Shown one piece after another: positions 50,822 to 61,940 of a stretch of DNA of 64,000 bases. How positions within the stretch are numbered: the first letter of the stretch is position 1; every line of letters begins with the position of its first letter. The DNA is from Staphylococcus saprophyticus subsp. saprophyticus ATCC 15305 = NCTC 7292 (GTDB lineage: Bacteria; Bacillota; Bacilli; Staphylococcales; Staphylococcaceae). The position numbers and the translations under genes are program-made. The notes beneath the pieces are model-generated. The model saw nothing but the letters and a program-made list of their open reading frames with translations. It had not been told where the DNA came from and made no database searches. Location: positions 1,364,001 through 1,428,000 of the forward strand of contig NC_007350.1 of the NCBI RefSeq assembly GCF_000010125.1. The letters are read 5' to 3'.

Positions 50822-52081
50822 TTATTTTTTAATTTTCTTTCTAACATTATTCAACGTATTAAATAACCAATATTTCGATTTCTTAATTGGTTTATAGAAA
50901 TCACCAATCAATTCCTCAATTTGTACGTTAAAGCCTCGTTTAAAGCGATATACACCGTAATCTTCGCTATTTTCAGTAAAGTCACCTGATAGACCATAGA
51001 AATTATAACGACCATAGCCATGATCAAAGCAATAATTCATCATATACCAGTGCATCATATAGGGTCCCATATATTGATTATATTTTTCTGATGAACCACC
51101 TGAGAAATAATTCACTTCATATGCATTTGCAAAATAAACACCCGCGGCTAAGTTTAAAATAGCACCGTCAGTTAATCTTAACTCACTCGCATGAAGTAAT
51201 TCTTTTTTATCATGTTCAATCTGTTTGTCTAGCTCTGCAATTTTCTTCAACTGCTTATCAGATTTATTCTCATTTTGCATCATTTGATCGCGGCGTGATT
51301 CTTTTTCATTAATGCTTTCTTGAGTATGATTAATATATTCATCCAAATCAATGTAGGCCAATGGGATTAATGCTTTATCACCGTAATTATCTATAAAGTT
51401 ATAAAAGTATTCATCCGTTTTAGAAACAAAACCTGTACGTTCTTCTGTTTCACGATACAATTCTAAGAATATATCAAATTCATCTCTTGTTAGTAACCTT
51501 ACCTTCACGCCAAAATTAATTGCCTTGTTAATATTACGTTTTCTTTGGCTATCAAATTGTTTTTTTAATGAAGCTGGTGTTTCACCATCAAGGTTTAATA
51601 CGCCCATCCATCTAACTTGACTAGATGTATCATACGATGTTGTAAATCCGTGATGTATATAACGATGAGATTTGAATAAATTAACGAGTGCATCATTCTT
51701 ATCATGATTAGGTAATGGATTAATATCCTTATCATATATTTGATAAATCCAATATGGATCCATTTTGACATATAAACAATTATGCTGTTGCAAATAAGTG
51801 TCTAACTCACGTAAATAGAAATCTACTAACCCCAAATCATTATAATCCATAACTGGACCGCGATTTGAATAATAAACATAGCTTCCCATTGTAGGAATTT
51901 TAGAGAAAAGACTAGCAGCAATAACTTGATTATCGTCATCTTTTAAGCCTAATAATACAACTTGAAATCCATCTTCTTCCCTTGTCGCAATATTTTCTTT
52001 CACTTGAAAATAATGACTCTCTAATGCTGGATTCTGTACAAAATTGTCATATTCTTTGACAGTTAACTCTGTAAATTTCAT
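50822..52081 (-). CDS. femB: FemB, pentaglycine bridge aminoacyltransferase
   Basis: 419-residue FemABX transferase that uses glycyl-tRNA to add Gly4 and Gly5 of the peptidoglycan cross-bridge. Two GNAT-like subdomains with a coiled-coil helical arm (about 240-300, [19 protein letters not shown]). Landmarks [17 protein letters not shown] region and [18 protein letters not shown]. Length equals S. aureus FemB. 27 nt downstream of femA, same operon. Loss in S. aureus lowers methicillin resistance. Confidence 0.95.
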   Translation of the reverse strand: MKFTELTVKEYDNFVQNPALESHYFQVKENIATREEDGFQVVLLGLKDDDNQVIAASLFSKIPTMGSYVYYSNRGPVMDYNDLGLVDFYLRELDTYLQQHNCLYVKMDPYWIYQIYDKDINPLPNHDKNDALVNLFKSHRYIHHGFTTSYDTSSQVRWMGVLNLDGETPASLKKQFDSQRKRNINKAINFGVKVRLLTRDEFDIFLELYRETEERTGFVSKTDEYFYNFIDNYGDKALIPLAYIDLDEYINHTQESINEKESRRDQMMQNENKSDKQLKKIAELDKQIEHDKKELLHASELRLTDGAILNLAAGVYFANAYEVNYFSGGSSEKYNQYMGPYMMHWYMMNYCFDHGYGRYNFYGLSGDFTENSEDYGVYRFKRGFNVQIEELIGDFYKPIKKSKYWLFNTLNNVRKKIKK

Positions 52082-52108
52082 TCTAGCTTAGTTCCCTTCT
52101 ATTTATGT

Positions 52109-53371
52109 TTATTTCTTTTTATCCTTAATTTTTTTCAATGTCGTATAAATTTTGTACATTGGCTTATTAATCGGTTTAATAAAATCACCAACATATTCTA
52201 CTACATCTGCATTAAAACCTTTTTTAAATTTAACAACACCTGCATCTTCTGCATCTTCAGTAAAATGACCACTAATACCATAAAAATTATATCTATCTAT
52301 ATTATGATCTATAGCATAATTAATCATCTTCCATTGTATTGCATAACTACCAGCAAAATGTCTAAATTCATTAGATGTACCACCTGCATAGTAAACGACT
52401 TCATAAGGATTAATAATAAAGTAAGCTGCAGAAATCGGTAATTCGTTACCATGCTTCTCTTGTAACGCAGTGGCTTCATCTATTTTTTGTTGGTTTGCAA
52501 TCAGTTGTTGTTCTAAATTTTCTTTTTTATTATACGCTTTTTTATTTTCTGGTCTTTTTTCTATATCCTTAACTGCTTTATTTATATCTTTACTTAATAC
52601 TTCGCGTTCAGCCTTTAATTCTGTTATATATTCATCAAAATCCATATAAGCTAATGGGACAAGCACACGATCTTTATAATATCTTAACCTATTATAATAA
52701 AAATCGTCATCTCTATCGTCAAAATCCTTTGTTTCAGAAGTATCTTCCATGAATGAGCGGAATATTGGCAACTCATCTTCACCTAAAAATCTTACTTTCA
52801 CACCATTTTTCTGTACTTTTTTAGTATTTCGTTTACGTAAACTATCCATACCATTAAGTACGTCTTTAGCAGTTTTTCCAGCTAAATCTAAAACAGAATG
52901 GAATCTTATTTGAAGTATTGGGTCAAAGCCAGTTAAAAAACCTTCATGCTTATAACCGAGTTGTTTCATTTTATCAAAAATCCAATCGTGACCCGCATTT
53001 GCTAATACTTCACCATCATGATTACGATATTGATAAGCAAGATAAGGATCTACTCGTAAATATAAGGCATTATGTTTTTTTACATATTTTGCTAATTCGT
53101 TAAAGAAGTAATGTACGAGTTCTTTATTTTCAAAATCTATGACTGGACCTCTATTGGAATAAAAATACTTGAAGAATTTCATAACAGGAACAGCTGTAAG
53201 TAAACATGCTGCAATTACTTCATTATCATTATTCTTAATACCTACTAGGTGTGTTTCTGTACTTTCTGCAATTTTCAATTCATAATTTCCAACCATTTGC
53301 GTAAAATGACTATTCGGCATTTTATCCGTAAATGCACCGAACTCTTTTGCAGTTAAATTCGTAAATTTCAT
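52109..53371 (-). CDS. femA: FemA, pentaglycine bridge aminoacyltransferase
   Basis: 420-residue FemABX transferase adding Gly2 and Gly3 of the interpeptide bridge. Same two-subdomain fold and coiled-coil arm (about 245-305, REVLSKDINKAVKDIEKRP). Landmarks KYFYSNRGPVIDFEN and YYAGGTSNEFRHFAGSY. Its length equals S. aureus FemA. RBS AGGAG. The 360 nt upstream contain the promoter area (TATAAT on the minus strand near 53440) and the terminator of the DJ-1 gene. Confidence 0.96.
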   Translation of the reverse strand: MKFTNLTAKEFGAFTDKMPNSHFTQMVGNYELKIAESTETHLVGIKNNDNEVIAACLLTAVPVMKFFKYFYSNRGPVIDFENKELVHYFFNELAKYVKKHNALYLRVDPYLAYQYRNHDGEVLANAGHDWIFDKMKQLGYKHEGFLTGFDPILQIRFHSVLDLAGKTAKDVLNGMDSLRKRNTKKVQKNGVKVRFLGEDELPIFRSFMEDTSETKDFDDRDDDFYYNRLRYYKDRVLVPLAYMDFDEYITELKAEREVLSKDINKAVKDIEKRPENKKAYNKKENLEQQLIANQQKIDEATALQEKHGNELPISAAYFIINPYEVVYYAGGTSNEFRHFAGSYAIQWKMINYAIDHNIDRYNFYGISGHFTEDAEDAGVVKFKKGFNADVVEYVGDFIKPINKPMYKIYTTLKKIKDKKK

Positions 53372-53673
53372 TTTTTATATACTCCTATTTATCTATAGTT
53401 CTATTTTCGAGTTTAATTCTCAATCTAGATTATTATACAATATTCATTTATAAAACTAAATCAATAGCCTGTACATAATCTTTCTAATGCAATGATTACA
53501 CTGCGTTTTATGTATTATTTAATTATATCACTACTTTTATTTTAACAAAGCGTAAGCATTTATTCATATTTAACATGTTAGATTTATAATTTAATTATGA
53601 ATAACTTTTGGTTTTATTACCTTAATTATATATTTACTGTCATCTTCACTTAATTTATTTGTAAATACATGAT

Positions 53674-53706
53674 AAAACCGGAGAACTTATCTCGTTCTCC
53701 GGTTTT
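53674..53706 (-). terminator. Terminator of DJ-1/PfpI gene
   Basis: AAAACCGGAGAAC pairs with GTTCTCCGGTTTT around a 7-nt loop. Confidence 0.8.
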
Positions 53707-53732
53707 ATATTATTTCAAGAAAAAGTTTCTAA

Positions 53733-54389
53733 TTATAAAGCATCTCTGATTGCTTTACCTATTGCTACACTTGATTGTGGATTTTGACCAGTGATAAATT
53801 GGGCATCAGATTCAATATGCTCTGTAAAATCATCTTTTGTCACAAACTTAGCACCTTGATTTTCCAATTCCGTTTGAGTTAAAAATGGAACTTTGTCTTC
53901 CAAGCCCATCGTACGTTCTTCATTATCTGTAAATGATGTTAATGTAACACCTTTAACTAAGAAATTGCCTTGTTTATCTTTGGCACCCACAAATGCACTT
54001 GGTCCGTGACATACTGAAGAAATAATTTTCTTTTCTTCTTTAAAGTCTGCAAGGATATCTGCTAATTGTTGGTTATGTGCAAAATCAAATACGGCACCAT
54101 GTCCACCAGGTAAATAGACTGCATCGTACTGTGATACATCAATATTTTCAATACTTGGTACTTGTTTTAACTTTTCAACAAAATTAGCATACTGATTTAA
54201 TTCATCATTTTGTGTAGAATTTGGATCTAATGGAATTTCTCCACCTTCAATCGACACGATATCCACATCAATACCTGCTTCTGTTAATATATTATAAGGT
54301 TCGCTCGCCTCTTCTAACCATAGTCCAGTTGGCGTGCCATCATCATATTGACTTCTACTCGTAATTATAAATAATACTTTTTTACTCAA
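53733..54389 (-). CDS. DJ-1/PfpI-family protein (class I glutamine amidotransferase-like)
   Basis: 218 residues of the DJ-1/ThiJ/PfpI superfamily, closest in layout to Hsp31-like glyoxalase III/chaperones. The nucleophile elbow SSVCHGPSAF carries the Cys-His pair; the conserved Glu is in the N-terminal half (SIEGGEIPLDP). Such proteins detoxify methylglyoxal or protect proteins. The start is TTG at 54389 with GAGGTG about 8 nt upstream; no ATG fits. Monocistronic. Confidence 0.85.
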   Translation of the reverse strand: MSKKVLFIITSRSQYDDGTPTGLWLEEASEPYNILTEAGIDVDIVSIEGGEIPLDPNSTQNDELNQYANFVEKLKQVPSIENIDVSQYDAVYLPGGHGAVFDFAHNQQLADILADFKEEKKIISSVCHGPSAFVGAKDKQGNFLVKGVTLTSFTDNEERTMGLEDKVPFLTQTELENQGAKFVTKDDFTEHIESDAQFITGQNPQSSVAIGKAIRDAL

Positions 54390-54524
54390 ATTAAGTCACC
54401 TCTTTTAAAAATAAAGGTATGAACGATAAATAATACCAACGATACTATTTATCTAACTCTTCCTCTGATATCATATTACCCTTATTTTTAATGCATACAC
54501 ATAAAAATATATGACAATCTTTGC

Positions 54525-55250
54525 TTAATTCAAGACATTTCTTATTGTTTTTAAATACTCAATGGTAGTTTGTTTATCGTCATTTTCAAAGCGTTTTACT
54601 ATTTCACTACCTATCACTACGCCATCTGAAGCTTCAATAATATCTTTTACATGTGCTGCTGTTCTTATACCAAATCCAGCTACTACAGGAACTTCAGTAT
54701 GTGCTTTTATATCTTTAATTCTATTTTTTAGCTCTGGATGAAATTTACCATCTTCGCCTGTAGTCGCATTCATCGTTACAGTATAAATAAATCCTTCTGC
54801 ATCCTTGGCTATTTGATGACTTCTAGTATTTGAAGTTGTCATAGCAATTAATGAAATAATATTTGTTTTGCGTTCTGGATGACGCGCTTTAAGTTGTTGC
54901 ACCAACTCATGAGGCAAATCTGGTATGATCAAACCATACACACCTGCTTGTTCACAAGCATTCAAAAATGCTAATTCACCATAATGATTAATGATATTGT
55001 AGTATGTCATTAACACATACTTACTTTGAATCTCATCTTGATTTTCTGTAAGTTGATCGAAAATATATTGTATATTAACGCCTTCTTGAATTGCTTTATT
55101 ACCAACATTCATGATTACCGGCCCATCAGCAACAGGGTCTGAAAATGGAACACCCACTTCAACTATATCTGCACCTGCTTCACTTAGTGTTTTTACATTT
55201 TCAATAAAGTCTCTGTTGCCCATAACATAAGGTACAAATAATTTATGCAT
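54525..55250 (-). CDS. trpA: Tryptophan synthase alpha subunit
   Basis: 241-residue TIM barrel that cleaves indole-glycerol phosphate. Catalytic Glu in [15 protein letters not shown] and Asp in the same helix region; phosphate-binding GFGIRT and GSEIV. Last gene of the trp operon. ATG 55250 chosen with AGGAGGG 8 nt upstream; GTG 55259 overlaps that RBS. It overlaps trpB by 8 nt. No strong terminator was found 3' of it. Confidence 0.94.
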   Translation of the reverse strand: MHKLFVPYVMGNRDFIENVKTLSEAGADIVEVGVPFSDPVADGPVIMNVGNKAIQEGVNIQYIFDQLTENQDEIQSKYVLMTYYNIINHYGELAFLNACEQAGVYGLIIPDLPHELVQQLKARHPERKTNIISLIAMTTSNTRSHQIAKDAEGFIYTVTMNATTGEDGKFHPELKNRIKDIKAHTEVPVVAGFGIRTAAHVKDIIEASDGVVIGSEIVKRFENDDKQTTIEYLKTIRNVLN

Positions 55251-56457
55251 GCGTGTCACCCTCCTGTTTCATATAATTTCTAATCGTTTCCATATCTTTA
55301 TCACCGCGGCCTGATACTGTAACCACAAGTATTTCATCGTTACGCATCGTAGGTGCCAATGTTTCTACATAACTTAAGGCATGTGCACTTTCGATAGCTG
55401 GTATGATACCTTCCGCTTTAGTAAATCGCACTAAAGCATCCATTGCTTGTTTGTCACTTGCAGTAGCATATTTCACTCTTCCAATGTCATGATAATATGA
55501 ATGCTCTGGACCAACGCCAGGATAATCCAATCCTGCAGATATTGAGTGTGCTAATTGTATTTGACCATCATCATCTTGAATTAAATACATTTTAGTACCA
55601 TGTAACACGCCTTCTTTACCTTTATTTATAGCAAGCGCGTGTTTATCTGAATCTATTCCGTCGCCCGCTGCCTCAACACCGTAAAGCTTAACATCATCCT
55701 TTACAAATGGATAAAACGTCCCGATGGCATTAGAACCACCGCCTACACATGCGACAATAGCATCTGGTAATTGACCTTCTTTTTCATGAACTTGTGCTTT
55801 AATTTCTTGACCAATAATTTTTTGAAAGTCTCTTACAATAGTAGGAAAAGGATCAGGTCCCAGTGCAGAGCCTAGCAAATAATGCGTATCATCAACATGG
55901 CTTACCCAGTACTGTAATGCTTTATTGACTGCATCAGATAATGTGCCTTGTCCTTCAGTGACTGATTCCACTTTTGCGCCTAATAGTTCCATTCTAAACA
56001 CGTTTAATGATTGTCTTTTGATATCTTCTTCACCCATAAACACAACGAGTTCCATATCAAATAAGGCAGCTACAGTTGCACTAGCAACACCATGTTGCCC
56101 CGCTCCAGTTTCGGCTACTAATTTATTTTTTCCCATGCGTTTAGCTAACAGTGCTTGACCAAGTGCATTATTAATTTTATGTGCACCCGTATGGTTTAAA
56201 TCCTCACGTTTCAAATAGATTTTTGCACCACCAAGTAATTCCGAATAAGACTTAGCATATGTTAGCGGTGTTTCACGACCTACGTAATCTTTTAAGTAAT
56301 CATCAAGTTCTATCTGAAATTGAGGATCATTTTTAGCGTCCTGATAAGCTTGTTTCAATTCTTGTATTGCGGGCATTAATGTTTCTGGTACATATTGTCC
56401 ACCATAATTACCGAAAAAACCAAATGCATCTGCTTCTGTTTGTATATTTTCAACCAT
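55243..56457 (-). CDS. trpB: Tryptophan synthase beta subunit
   Basis: 404-residue PLP enzyme joining indole and serine. PLP-Lys in [17 protein letters not shown]-phosphate loop [12 protein letters not shown] and catalytic Glu in [11 protein letters not shown]. Indole channel partner of TrpA. Starts 3 nt after the trpF stop. Confidence 0.95.
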   Translation of the reverse strand: MVENIQTEADAFGFFGNYGGQYVPETLMPAIQELKQAYQDAKNDPQFQIELDDYLKDYVGRETPLTYAKSYSELLGGAKIYLKREDLNHTGAHKINNALGQALLAKRMGKNKLVAETGAGQHGVASATVAALFDMELVVFMGEEDIKRQSLNVFRMELLGAKVESVTEGQGTLSDAVNKALQYWVSHVDDTHYLLGSALGPDPFPTIVRDFQKIIGQEIKAQVHEKEGQLPDAIVACVGGGSNAIGTFYPFVKDDVKLYGVEAAGDGIDSDKHALAINKGKEGVLHGTKMYLIQDDDGQIQLAHSISAGLDYPGVGPEHSYYHDIGRVKYATASDKQAMDALVRFTKAEGIIPAIESAHALSYVETLAPTMRNDEILVVTVSGRGDKDMETIRNYMKQEGDTHA

Positions 56458-56460
56458 AGT

Positions 56461-57090
56461 TTATTGAGCTCCTTTTAAAAGTTTTATAATTTCTAACATT
56501 TTATTTAAGTCTTTTTTATGATTCGTTTCTATGCCACTTGCAATATCATAACCAGTATGATGAAGTGATAAGTTTTCTATCTTTTGTATATTTTCATAAT
56601 TAATGCCACCTGCAATTAAATAATCAACATCATGTATGGTATCTAAAATTTTCCAATCATACGTTTTGCCAGTACCACCATAGGATTGTGATGGTGTATC
56701 AATAATAAATTGGTCAACTGAATGCTTGTAATAATCTATTGATGTTAATAATGTTTGTTGATTTACTGCAGGTAATGCTTTAATAATTTTTAAGTTACTA
56801 TTTTGTTGTCTAATATATTGCACCGTACTTATAGGTTCGTTTCCATGAAGTTGTATTGTTGTAATACCTGTATGATTAATAATGCTATCTATTGTAGCGC
56901 GTTCAGGATTTACTAGAATAATCACTTTTTCCTTATCATTTGGTATAATATCTGTAAATTGTTTAATCGTTTGAATATCAACAAATCGCTTACTCTCAGT
57001 AAAATGTATAAAGCCCATAGCGTCGATATTCAATGCTTTTGCCTTTTCAACATCTTCTAACGTACGAAATCCACAAAATTTTATTTTCAC
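56461..57090 (-). CDS. trpF: Phosphoribosylanthranilate isomerase
   Basis: 209-residue TIM barrel; catalytic Cys in [13 protein letters not shown], Asp in [19 protein letters not shown], and glycine-rich phosphate site [11 protein letters not shown]. Overlaps trpC by 4 nt. Confidence 0.93.
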   Translation of the reverse strand: MKIKFCGFRTLEDVEKAKALNIDAMGFIHFTESKRFVDIQTIKQFTDIIPNDKEKVIILVNPERATIDSIINHTGITTIQLHGNEPISTVQYIRQQNSNLKIIKALPAVNQQTLLTSIDYYKHSVDQFIIDTPSQSYGGTGKTYDWKILDTIHDVDYLIAGGINYENIQKIENLSLHHTGYDIASGIETNHKKDLNKMLEIIKLLKGAQ

Positions 57091-57869
57091 TTTGTCACCT
57101 TAGTTAATTTTAATCCTGGTAAAAATTGACTTAAATCTTCACATTTCATTAACGACTCACCTATTAACAGACCATCAATACCTGACTCAACCACATTCGC
57201 TACATCCTGTTCATCCCGAATACCACTTTCCGAAATATAATAGTAGCCCTCTTTTTTGTTTTCTAATATTTCATTTGTATGCAGCACATCTGTGACAAAT
57301 CGTTTCAAATCTCTATTGTTTACACCAATAATTTGTGGTTTTAATTTGTAGGCCCTTTCTAATTCTTCTTTATCATGTACTTCTACTAGTACTTCTAAAT
57401 TTAGTGATGTCGCATATTGATATAAATCTTTCATTTGTTGATCTGTTAATACATTAACGATTAACAATATGATTGATGCTCCGGCTTTTTTTGCTACATC
57501 AATTTGAATTTTATCGACAACAAAGTCCTTACATAGTACCGGTAAAGTCGTTTGTAATGTTAAATCTTGCAATCTTTCATAGCTACCTCCAAAGTAATGC
57601 TCGTCTGTGAGAATTGAGACTGCATTTGCACCGTTAGCTTCGTAATCCTTAACTTGTTGTGCTAAATCTCTATTTGGTAATTGATCTAATGTTGGACTTT
57701 TAGATTTAATCTCTGCGATTACTGCTAATTGGTTAGACTCATCTAATTGCGACTTAAACGAAGATTTATGCGTAATGTCTACCTCATTTAATGTCTTTAA
57801 TTTCTCTTCATAGTAACCTTCTTTTATTAAATTTCTTTTATAATCCACGATTTCATCCAATATAGTCAT
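57087..57869 (-). CDS. trpC: Indole-3-glycerol phosphate synthase
   Basis: 260-residue TIM barrel that closes the indole ring. Conserved [11 protein letters not shown] (catalytic Glu/Lys), [30 protein letters not shown] and ISESGI. It is separate from trpF, as in other staphylococci. Its start overlaps trpD by 17 nt. Confidence 0.95.
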   Translation of the reverse strand: MTILDEIVDYKRNLIKEGYYEEKLKTLNEVDITHKSSFKSQLDESNQLAVIAEIKSKSPTLDQLPNRDLAQQVKDYEANGANAVSILTDEHYFGGSYERLQDLTLQTTLPVLCKDFVVDKIQIDVAKKAGASIILLIVNVLTDQQMKDLYQYATSLNLEVLVEVHDKEELERAYKLKPQIIGVNNRDLKRFVTDVLHTNEILENKKEGYYYISESGIRDEQDVANVVESGIDGLLIGESLMKCEDLSQFLPGLKLTKVTK

Positions 57870-58869
57870 ATGTCATTCCTCCCATTTTGTTGTATTGTGC
57901 AATAGCATTGCCATTATCAATTAAGCGTTGTGCTTCAATTACACCTTGTTTAATAGAACTGACCTTCTCAGCAACATATAAAGCGATACCCGCATTAAAC
58001 ACCACTACATCACGTTTTGCGCTTCGATCAACACCCGTCAAAATATTTTTGGTAATCTCTAAATTTTCAAGTGGTGTACCACCAATGAGCGCTTCATTTG
58101 GTGCATACGCTAAACCAACGTCCTTTGGATTTACAGTATAATTTTTAGTAGCTTCGTTTTCATTTACTTCGTATATCATATTATCACCAGAAAGCGTTGC
58201 TTCATCCATGCCATTGGCTCCATAGACAACGATTGCTTTTTTACGGCCTAAATCTTTAAGTGTTTGAGCAATCTTTTCTAATTTTGATGTTTCATATACA
58301 CCCATCACTTGATAATCTAATTTAAATGGATTAATAATCGGACCAGTTATATTAAAAATTGTTGGGTTAGTCATCATTTTTCTAATAGGTTGAATGCTTT
58401 TCATAATCGGGTACGTATCTGTTGCACTCAAGAAAGCTAAACCAACTTGATTCAATTGACTTGGTGTTGCTTCAACAGAACTTGTATTTATACCCATTGC
58501 CTCTAGCAAATCTGTACTACCTGATGATGAGGTAACACTCTTATTGCCATGTTTAATCACAGGGATATTTGCGCTAGCAATTACAAACGAAACTGTCGTT
58601 GAAATATTAAAGCTATTTGATTTATCTCCCCCTGTACCACAAACACACATACTATTCGGATAATAAGGCTGCTGTCGATACATAGAATGAATCAAACTTT
58701 TTGAAATATATGTTAATTCTTCTTGAGTAATCTCTTTTTCTGAGAACGATGATAATAAATTTGCTTTTATTTCGTTTGATATATCATCAGCAATAAGTAG
58801 TTCTATAAATTCATTCATTTGTTGCTGATTTAATGGTTTATACTGTTTTAATTGTGCTTGTAGTTCCAT
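57853..58869 (-). CDS. trpD: Anthranilate phosphoribosyltransferase
   Basis: 338-residue transferase moving phosphoribosyl from PRPP to anthranilate. Signature [17 protein letters not shown] (pyrophosphate loop), [18 protein letters not shown] and [13 protein letters not shown] lies 7 nt before the start inside trpG (32-nt overlap). Length typical. Confidence 0.95.
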   Translation of the reverse strand: MELQAQLKQYKPLNQQQMNEFIELLIADDISNEIKANLLSSFSEKEITQEELTYISKSLIHSMYRQQPYYPNSMCVCGTGGDKSNSFNISTTVSFVIASANIPVIKHGNKSVTSSSGSTDLLEAMGINTSSVEATPSQLNQVGLAFLSATDTYPIMKSIQPIRKMMTNPTIFNITGPIINPFKLDYQVMGVYETSKLEKIAQTLKDLGRKKAIVVYGANGMDEATLSGDNMIYEVNENEATKNYTVNPKDVGLAYAPNEALIGGTPLENLEITKNILTGVDRSAKRDVVVFNAGIALYVAEKVSSIKQGVIEAQRLIDNGNAIAQYNKMGGMTYDYIG

Positions 58870-59434
58870 TACTTTTGTCCTCCTTTACTATATTCAAAAA
58901 ATTATTGATGATTTGTACACCATCCGCTGTTGCAAAAGATTCAGGATGATATTGAATTCCGAAGTGTAACAATTGACTATGTTCAAATGATTGAATACAA
59001 TCTTTTGTTTCTGCTGTTATAATAAATGCTTCAGGTATTGTTTTTGAATTACTAATCAGTGAATGATACCTCATTATTTCAGAATATTCTGGAATATTTC
59101 TGTACAACTTTGTATCTTTTATGATTCTCATTTGATCCGTTTTACCATGCATGATGAATTCACTTTGAATAACATCTCCACCGTGATAGCATGTTAATGC
59201 TTGAGCACCTAAACATACACCTAAGATTGGTTTATTTTCATAATGCTTTATAATTTTCATTAAATCTTCTTTATCTAATGGGTGCCCTGGCCCAGGTGAT
59301 ATGACTACACCATCTACATCTAAATGATAAATCTCCGGATCATCAGGATATTTCACTATCACTTCATTCTTTTTGTCTATCATATCTACTAGGTTATAGG
59401 TAAATGAATCATAGTTATCAACGATTAATATCAT
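58838..59434 (-). CDS. trpG: Anthranilate synthase glutamine amidotransferase subunit
   Basis: 198-residue class I glutaminase: nucleophile Cys in ILGVCLGAQAL and the catalytic His-Pro-Glu in GIQYHPESFAT; oxyanion region SPGPGHP. It supplies ammonia to TrpE. Starts 4 nt inside the trpE end. Confidence 0.94.
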   Translation of the reverse strand: MILIVDNYDSFTYNLVDMIDKKNEVIVKYPDDPEIYHLDVDGVVISPGPGHPLDKEDLMKIIKHYENKPILGVCLGAQALTCYHGGDVIQSEFIMHGKTDQMRIIKDTKLYRNIPEYSEIMRYHSLISNSKTIPEAFIITAETKDCIQSFEHSQLLHFGIQYHPESFATADGVQIINNFLNIVKEDKSNGTTSTIKTV

Positions 59435-60837
59435 GGTGACACCTCCAATAAACTCTTAGCTTTTAACTTTGTTTCTTCTAGTTCTTTTTCAGGTATTGAG
59501 TCATAGACAACGCCACATCCAGCTTCAACATTTACATGTGTTTCATCAATCATCATTGTACGTATTGCCAAGGCGAAATCTAGATCATGATTACAATTGA
59601 TGTAGCCTATACCGCCACTATAGACACCTCGTTTTTGTGGTTGCGCTTCATAGATACGTTGAATGGCTCTTAGTTTTGGAGCACCCGACACTGTACCAGT
59701 AGGTAGTAAGCTCGCAATCACAGACATTGGAGAATAGTCTTGCTTAAGTTGTCCTGTTACTTCACTTACAATATGCATAACATGTTCATAACGCTCAATT
59801 GCCATTAACTTTTGTATCTTAGAAGTACCTGTTTCACTTACTCTGTGAATATCATTTCTTCCTAAATCAACTAACATGCTATGTTCACTTAATTCTTTGT
59901 GATCGTTTTTCAATTGTGTTTCGTTTGCATTGTCTTCTTCCAGAGTGCTTCCTCTTTTTATTGTTCCAGCAATAGGATTGGTCACTACTGTTTGACCTTG
60001 AACTTTTACAAAACTCTCAGGTGAACTGCCGACGACAATGCGTTCATCCATGTTCAAGTAGTACATATACGGACTTGGGTTTTGACGTTTTAAATTTTGA
60101 TACAACTGATAAGATAATTGATGTAACTGTTGTCCAAAATTGTGTTCATAGCTGTATATGATAGATGGCACAACTTGGAACATATCACCTTGTTGTATAA
60201 GATGCTTCATTTTTTCTACTGTTGCTATAAATTGTTCCGTTGCCATATTAGATTTTATGTTTTTTTCTGTTACTTTTTGTTCATTTCGTAAAGGATAGAT
60301 ATTAATTTGTTGTAATTCTTCTACACGACGTTGCACACGTGCTTTCAATTGTTCATCACTTTGATTAGAAAATAAATTCGTTGCGATGACGTATAAATGT
60401 TCTTTGTAATGATCAAAAACATAAACATCTTCTACCATATATAATTTTGCGTCGTGTTGTGGGTGATCTGTTAATTCAATTTCTTTTAAAACAGGAAATG
60501 CATGTCTTACCAAATCAAAACTACACGAACCAACGAAACCTGAAATAAAAGGTAAATCTTCTAATATTGCATCCTCTATATTAGTTTTATATTGATCTAT
60601 AAAAGCTTGCATTTTTTCATAAGGCTGATTCTGTTCTATCGTTTTGTTAGTAGCTGTTTGAATAGTCATTTCATCATTATCCAAAGTAATTGCTCCATAA
60701 GTGTCAAAAATCACTATAGAATAACGTCCTTTTAATTGTGATTGATCTGAGCTTTCTAAAATCATTTTATTTTTTCTTAATCTTGCTAATGCTTCTGGGG
60801 TAACTTCAGCATTTAATTTTTGGTATTGTACTTTCAT
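59431..60837 (-). CDS. trpE: Anthranilate synthase component I
   Basis: 468-residue chorismate-utilising enzyme. C-terminal catalytic part: SSPESFVKV, PIAGTIKRG, LVDLGRNDIHRV, VSGAPKLRAIQ and GVYSGGIGY. N-terminal region carries the tryptophan-inhibition motif LESS (residues about 27-30). First gene of the trp operon, preceded by two T-box riboswitches. RBS AAGGAGG directly after the last leader terminator. Confidence 0.95.
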   Translation of the reverse strand: MKVQYQKLNAEVTPEALARLRKNKMILESSDQSQLKGRYSIVIFDTYGAITLDNDEMTIQTATNKTIEQNQPYEKMQAFIDQYKTNIEDAILEDLPFISGFVGSCSFDLVRHAFPVLKEIELTDHPQHDAKLYMVEDVYVFDHYKEHLYVIATNLFSNQSDEQLKARVQRRVEELQQINIYPLRNEQKVTEKNIKSNMATEQFIATVEKMKHLIQQGDMFQVVPSIIYSYEHNFGQQLHQLSYQLYQNLKRQNPSPYMYYLNMDERIVVGSSPESFVKVQGQTVVTNPIAGTIKRGSTLEEDNANETQLKNDHKELSEHSMLVDLGRNDIHRVSETGTSKIQKLMAIERYEHVMHIVSEVTGQLKQDYSPMSVIASLLPTGTVSGAPKLRAIQRIYEAQPQKRGVYSGGIGYINCNHDLDFALAIRTMMIDETHVNVEAGCGVVYDSIPEKELEETKLKAKSLLEVSP

Positions 60838-60853
60838 TTAACTTTCCTCCTTA

Positions 60854-61078
60854 TAAAAAAACAGCGCCCTTAAACTATGTTAAGGACGCTGACGCGCGGT
60901 ACCACCTAAAATTAGTAGATAAACAATTAATTTAAAATCATCTACTCGCTCTTTGTTTTATTCGTTTTAATCCAACAAAACCCAATTTCAGTATATGTGG
61001 GTGTTAGTTTGCATCAACCACTAACTTTCTGTAACTACCCTGCCATAACTTACTTCATTTTGTTTTCTAATTCAGTTC
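60854..61078 (-). promoter_or_regulatory. T-box riboswitch 2 (tryptophan), proximal to trpE
   Basis: Minus-strand leader with the stem I distal motif AGTGGTTGATGCAAACT, a specifier-loop segment ACTGAAATTGGG that offers the Trp codon UGG, the T-box sequence AGGTGGTACCGCG (60907-60895) for the antiterminator, and the terminator AGCGTCCTTAA/TTAAGGGCGCT plus T-run. Uncharged tRNA-Trp should favour read-through into trpE. Confidence 0.88.
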
Positions 61079-61088
61079 AAATTTAATA

Positions 61089-61318
61089 TAAAAAAACACC
61101 ACATTAACGCATACATACTGTAAGGACGCGTTACCGTGGTGCCACCTTAGTTAACAAATTCATTGTTCACTTTCATTGCTATTAATTTAGTACATTTAAA
61201 AGCCCAATTCACAATATATGCAGTGCTAATTTTCATCAACCATTAGCTTTCTTTTTGCTACATGACATATTTGCTACGTTATCTTTCAAATGGCAACTTT
61301 CGTTGCAAAAAGTAATTA
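61089..61318 (-). promoter_or_regulatory. T-box riboswitch 1 (tryptophan), distal
   Basis: A second full T-box upstream of the first: distal stem I motif TAATGGTTGATGAAAATTA, specifier-loop GTGAATTGGGCT with UGG, T-box AGGTGGCACCACGG (61147-61134), and a terminator in which CACCACGGTAACGC pairs with GCGTTAATGTGGTG followed by seven T (to about 61089). Both units must be passed in series by RNA polymerase. Confidence 0.88.
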
Positions 61319-61324
61319 CCTAGA

Positions 61325-61353
61325 ATCCTACTAGGATAAAATCAATTTGTCAA
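61325..61353 (-). promoter_or_regulatory. Promoter of trp operon
   Basis: TTGACA-17 bp-TAGGAT on the minus strand; perfect -35, four of six -10. The start site near 61318 begins T-box 1. Confidence 0.65.
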
Positions 61354-61429
61354 TCATTAATTTCATTTTTATACTTTCCGTGCTATTGAAAAATACATCG
61401 ATTATATTACAAAGCCATATTAGATAAGC

Positions 61430-61642
61430 CTATTCTAGCTTGTCTTTATTATTTTGATATTTTTCATAATTATCTTTTGGAGCGACTTTTTTGATTAAAT
61501 TTGCACCTATGGCAAATAAGAATAAAAAGATAATTGGATGATATTGAAATTTATGGTCAGCAAATGTTACATACATCGCATATAGTAAAACTAATATCCA
61601 AAATATCGTTAACAATATCGTTCTTAAACTCGGTTTTTTCAT
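61430..61642 (-). CDS. Small membrane protein, 70 aa
   Basis: Two transmembrane helices (about 8-27 and 33-52) with short basic tails ending NYEKYQNNKDKLE. GGGAG RBS about 9 nt before ATG. Unrecognised family; lies just upstream of the trp promoter on the same strand. Confidence 0.6.
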   Translation of the reverse strand: MKKPSLRTILLTIFWILVLLYAMYVTFADHKFQYHPIIFLFLFAIGANLIKKVAPKDNYEKYQNNKDKLE

Positions 61643-61874
61643 GATTTTATACTCCCATATTACATTTGATTGCTTTTTTTATAGTTAGTCGTTAATTTCT
61701 ATTTTAATGGTATATACATCGAGATGCCAACAGTTACCCTTAAATTGTTATAAACGGCTCATTATTATTAAAAAAGCTAATAAAGCAGCGTTTTCTTCAG
61801 TTTAAAAACCACCCTACGCGTTATTTAAATCATTTTGGCCATTCAGATTATCTTTCTTTAATAAGTAATATATA

Positions 61875-61920
61875 GACATCTTTGATTAGTACAATTTTAT
61901 ATTCCATAATCAAAGATGTC
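61875..61920. repeat. Perfect 14-bp inverted repeat
   Basis: GACATCTTTGATTA pairs with TAATCAAAGATGTC around an 18-nt loop, 20 nt 3' of the lipoprotein gene at 61941. No T-run follows, so as a terminator it would be atypical. The adjoining 61643-61874 shows nothing else recognisable. Confidence 0.55.
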
Positions 61921-61940
61921 ACTTCAATATCATCATATGC

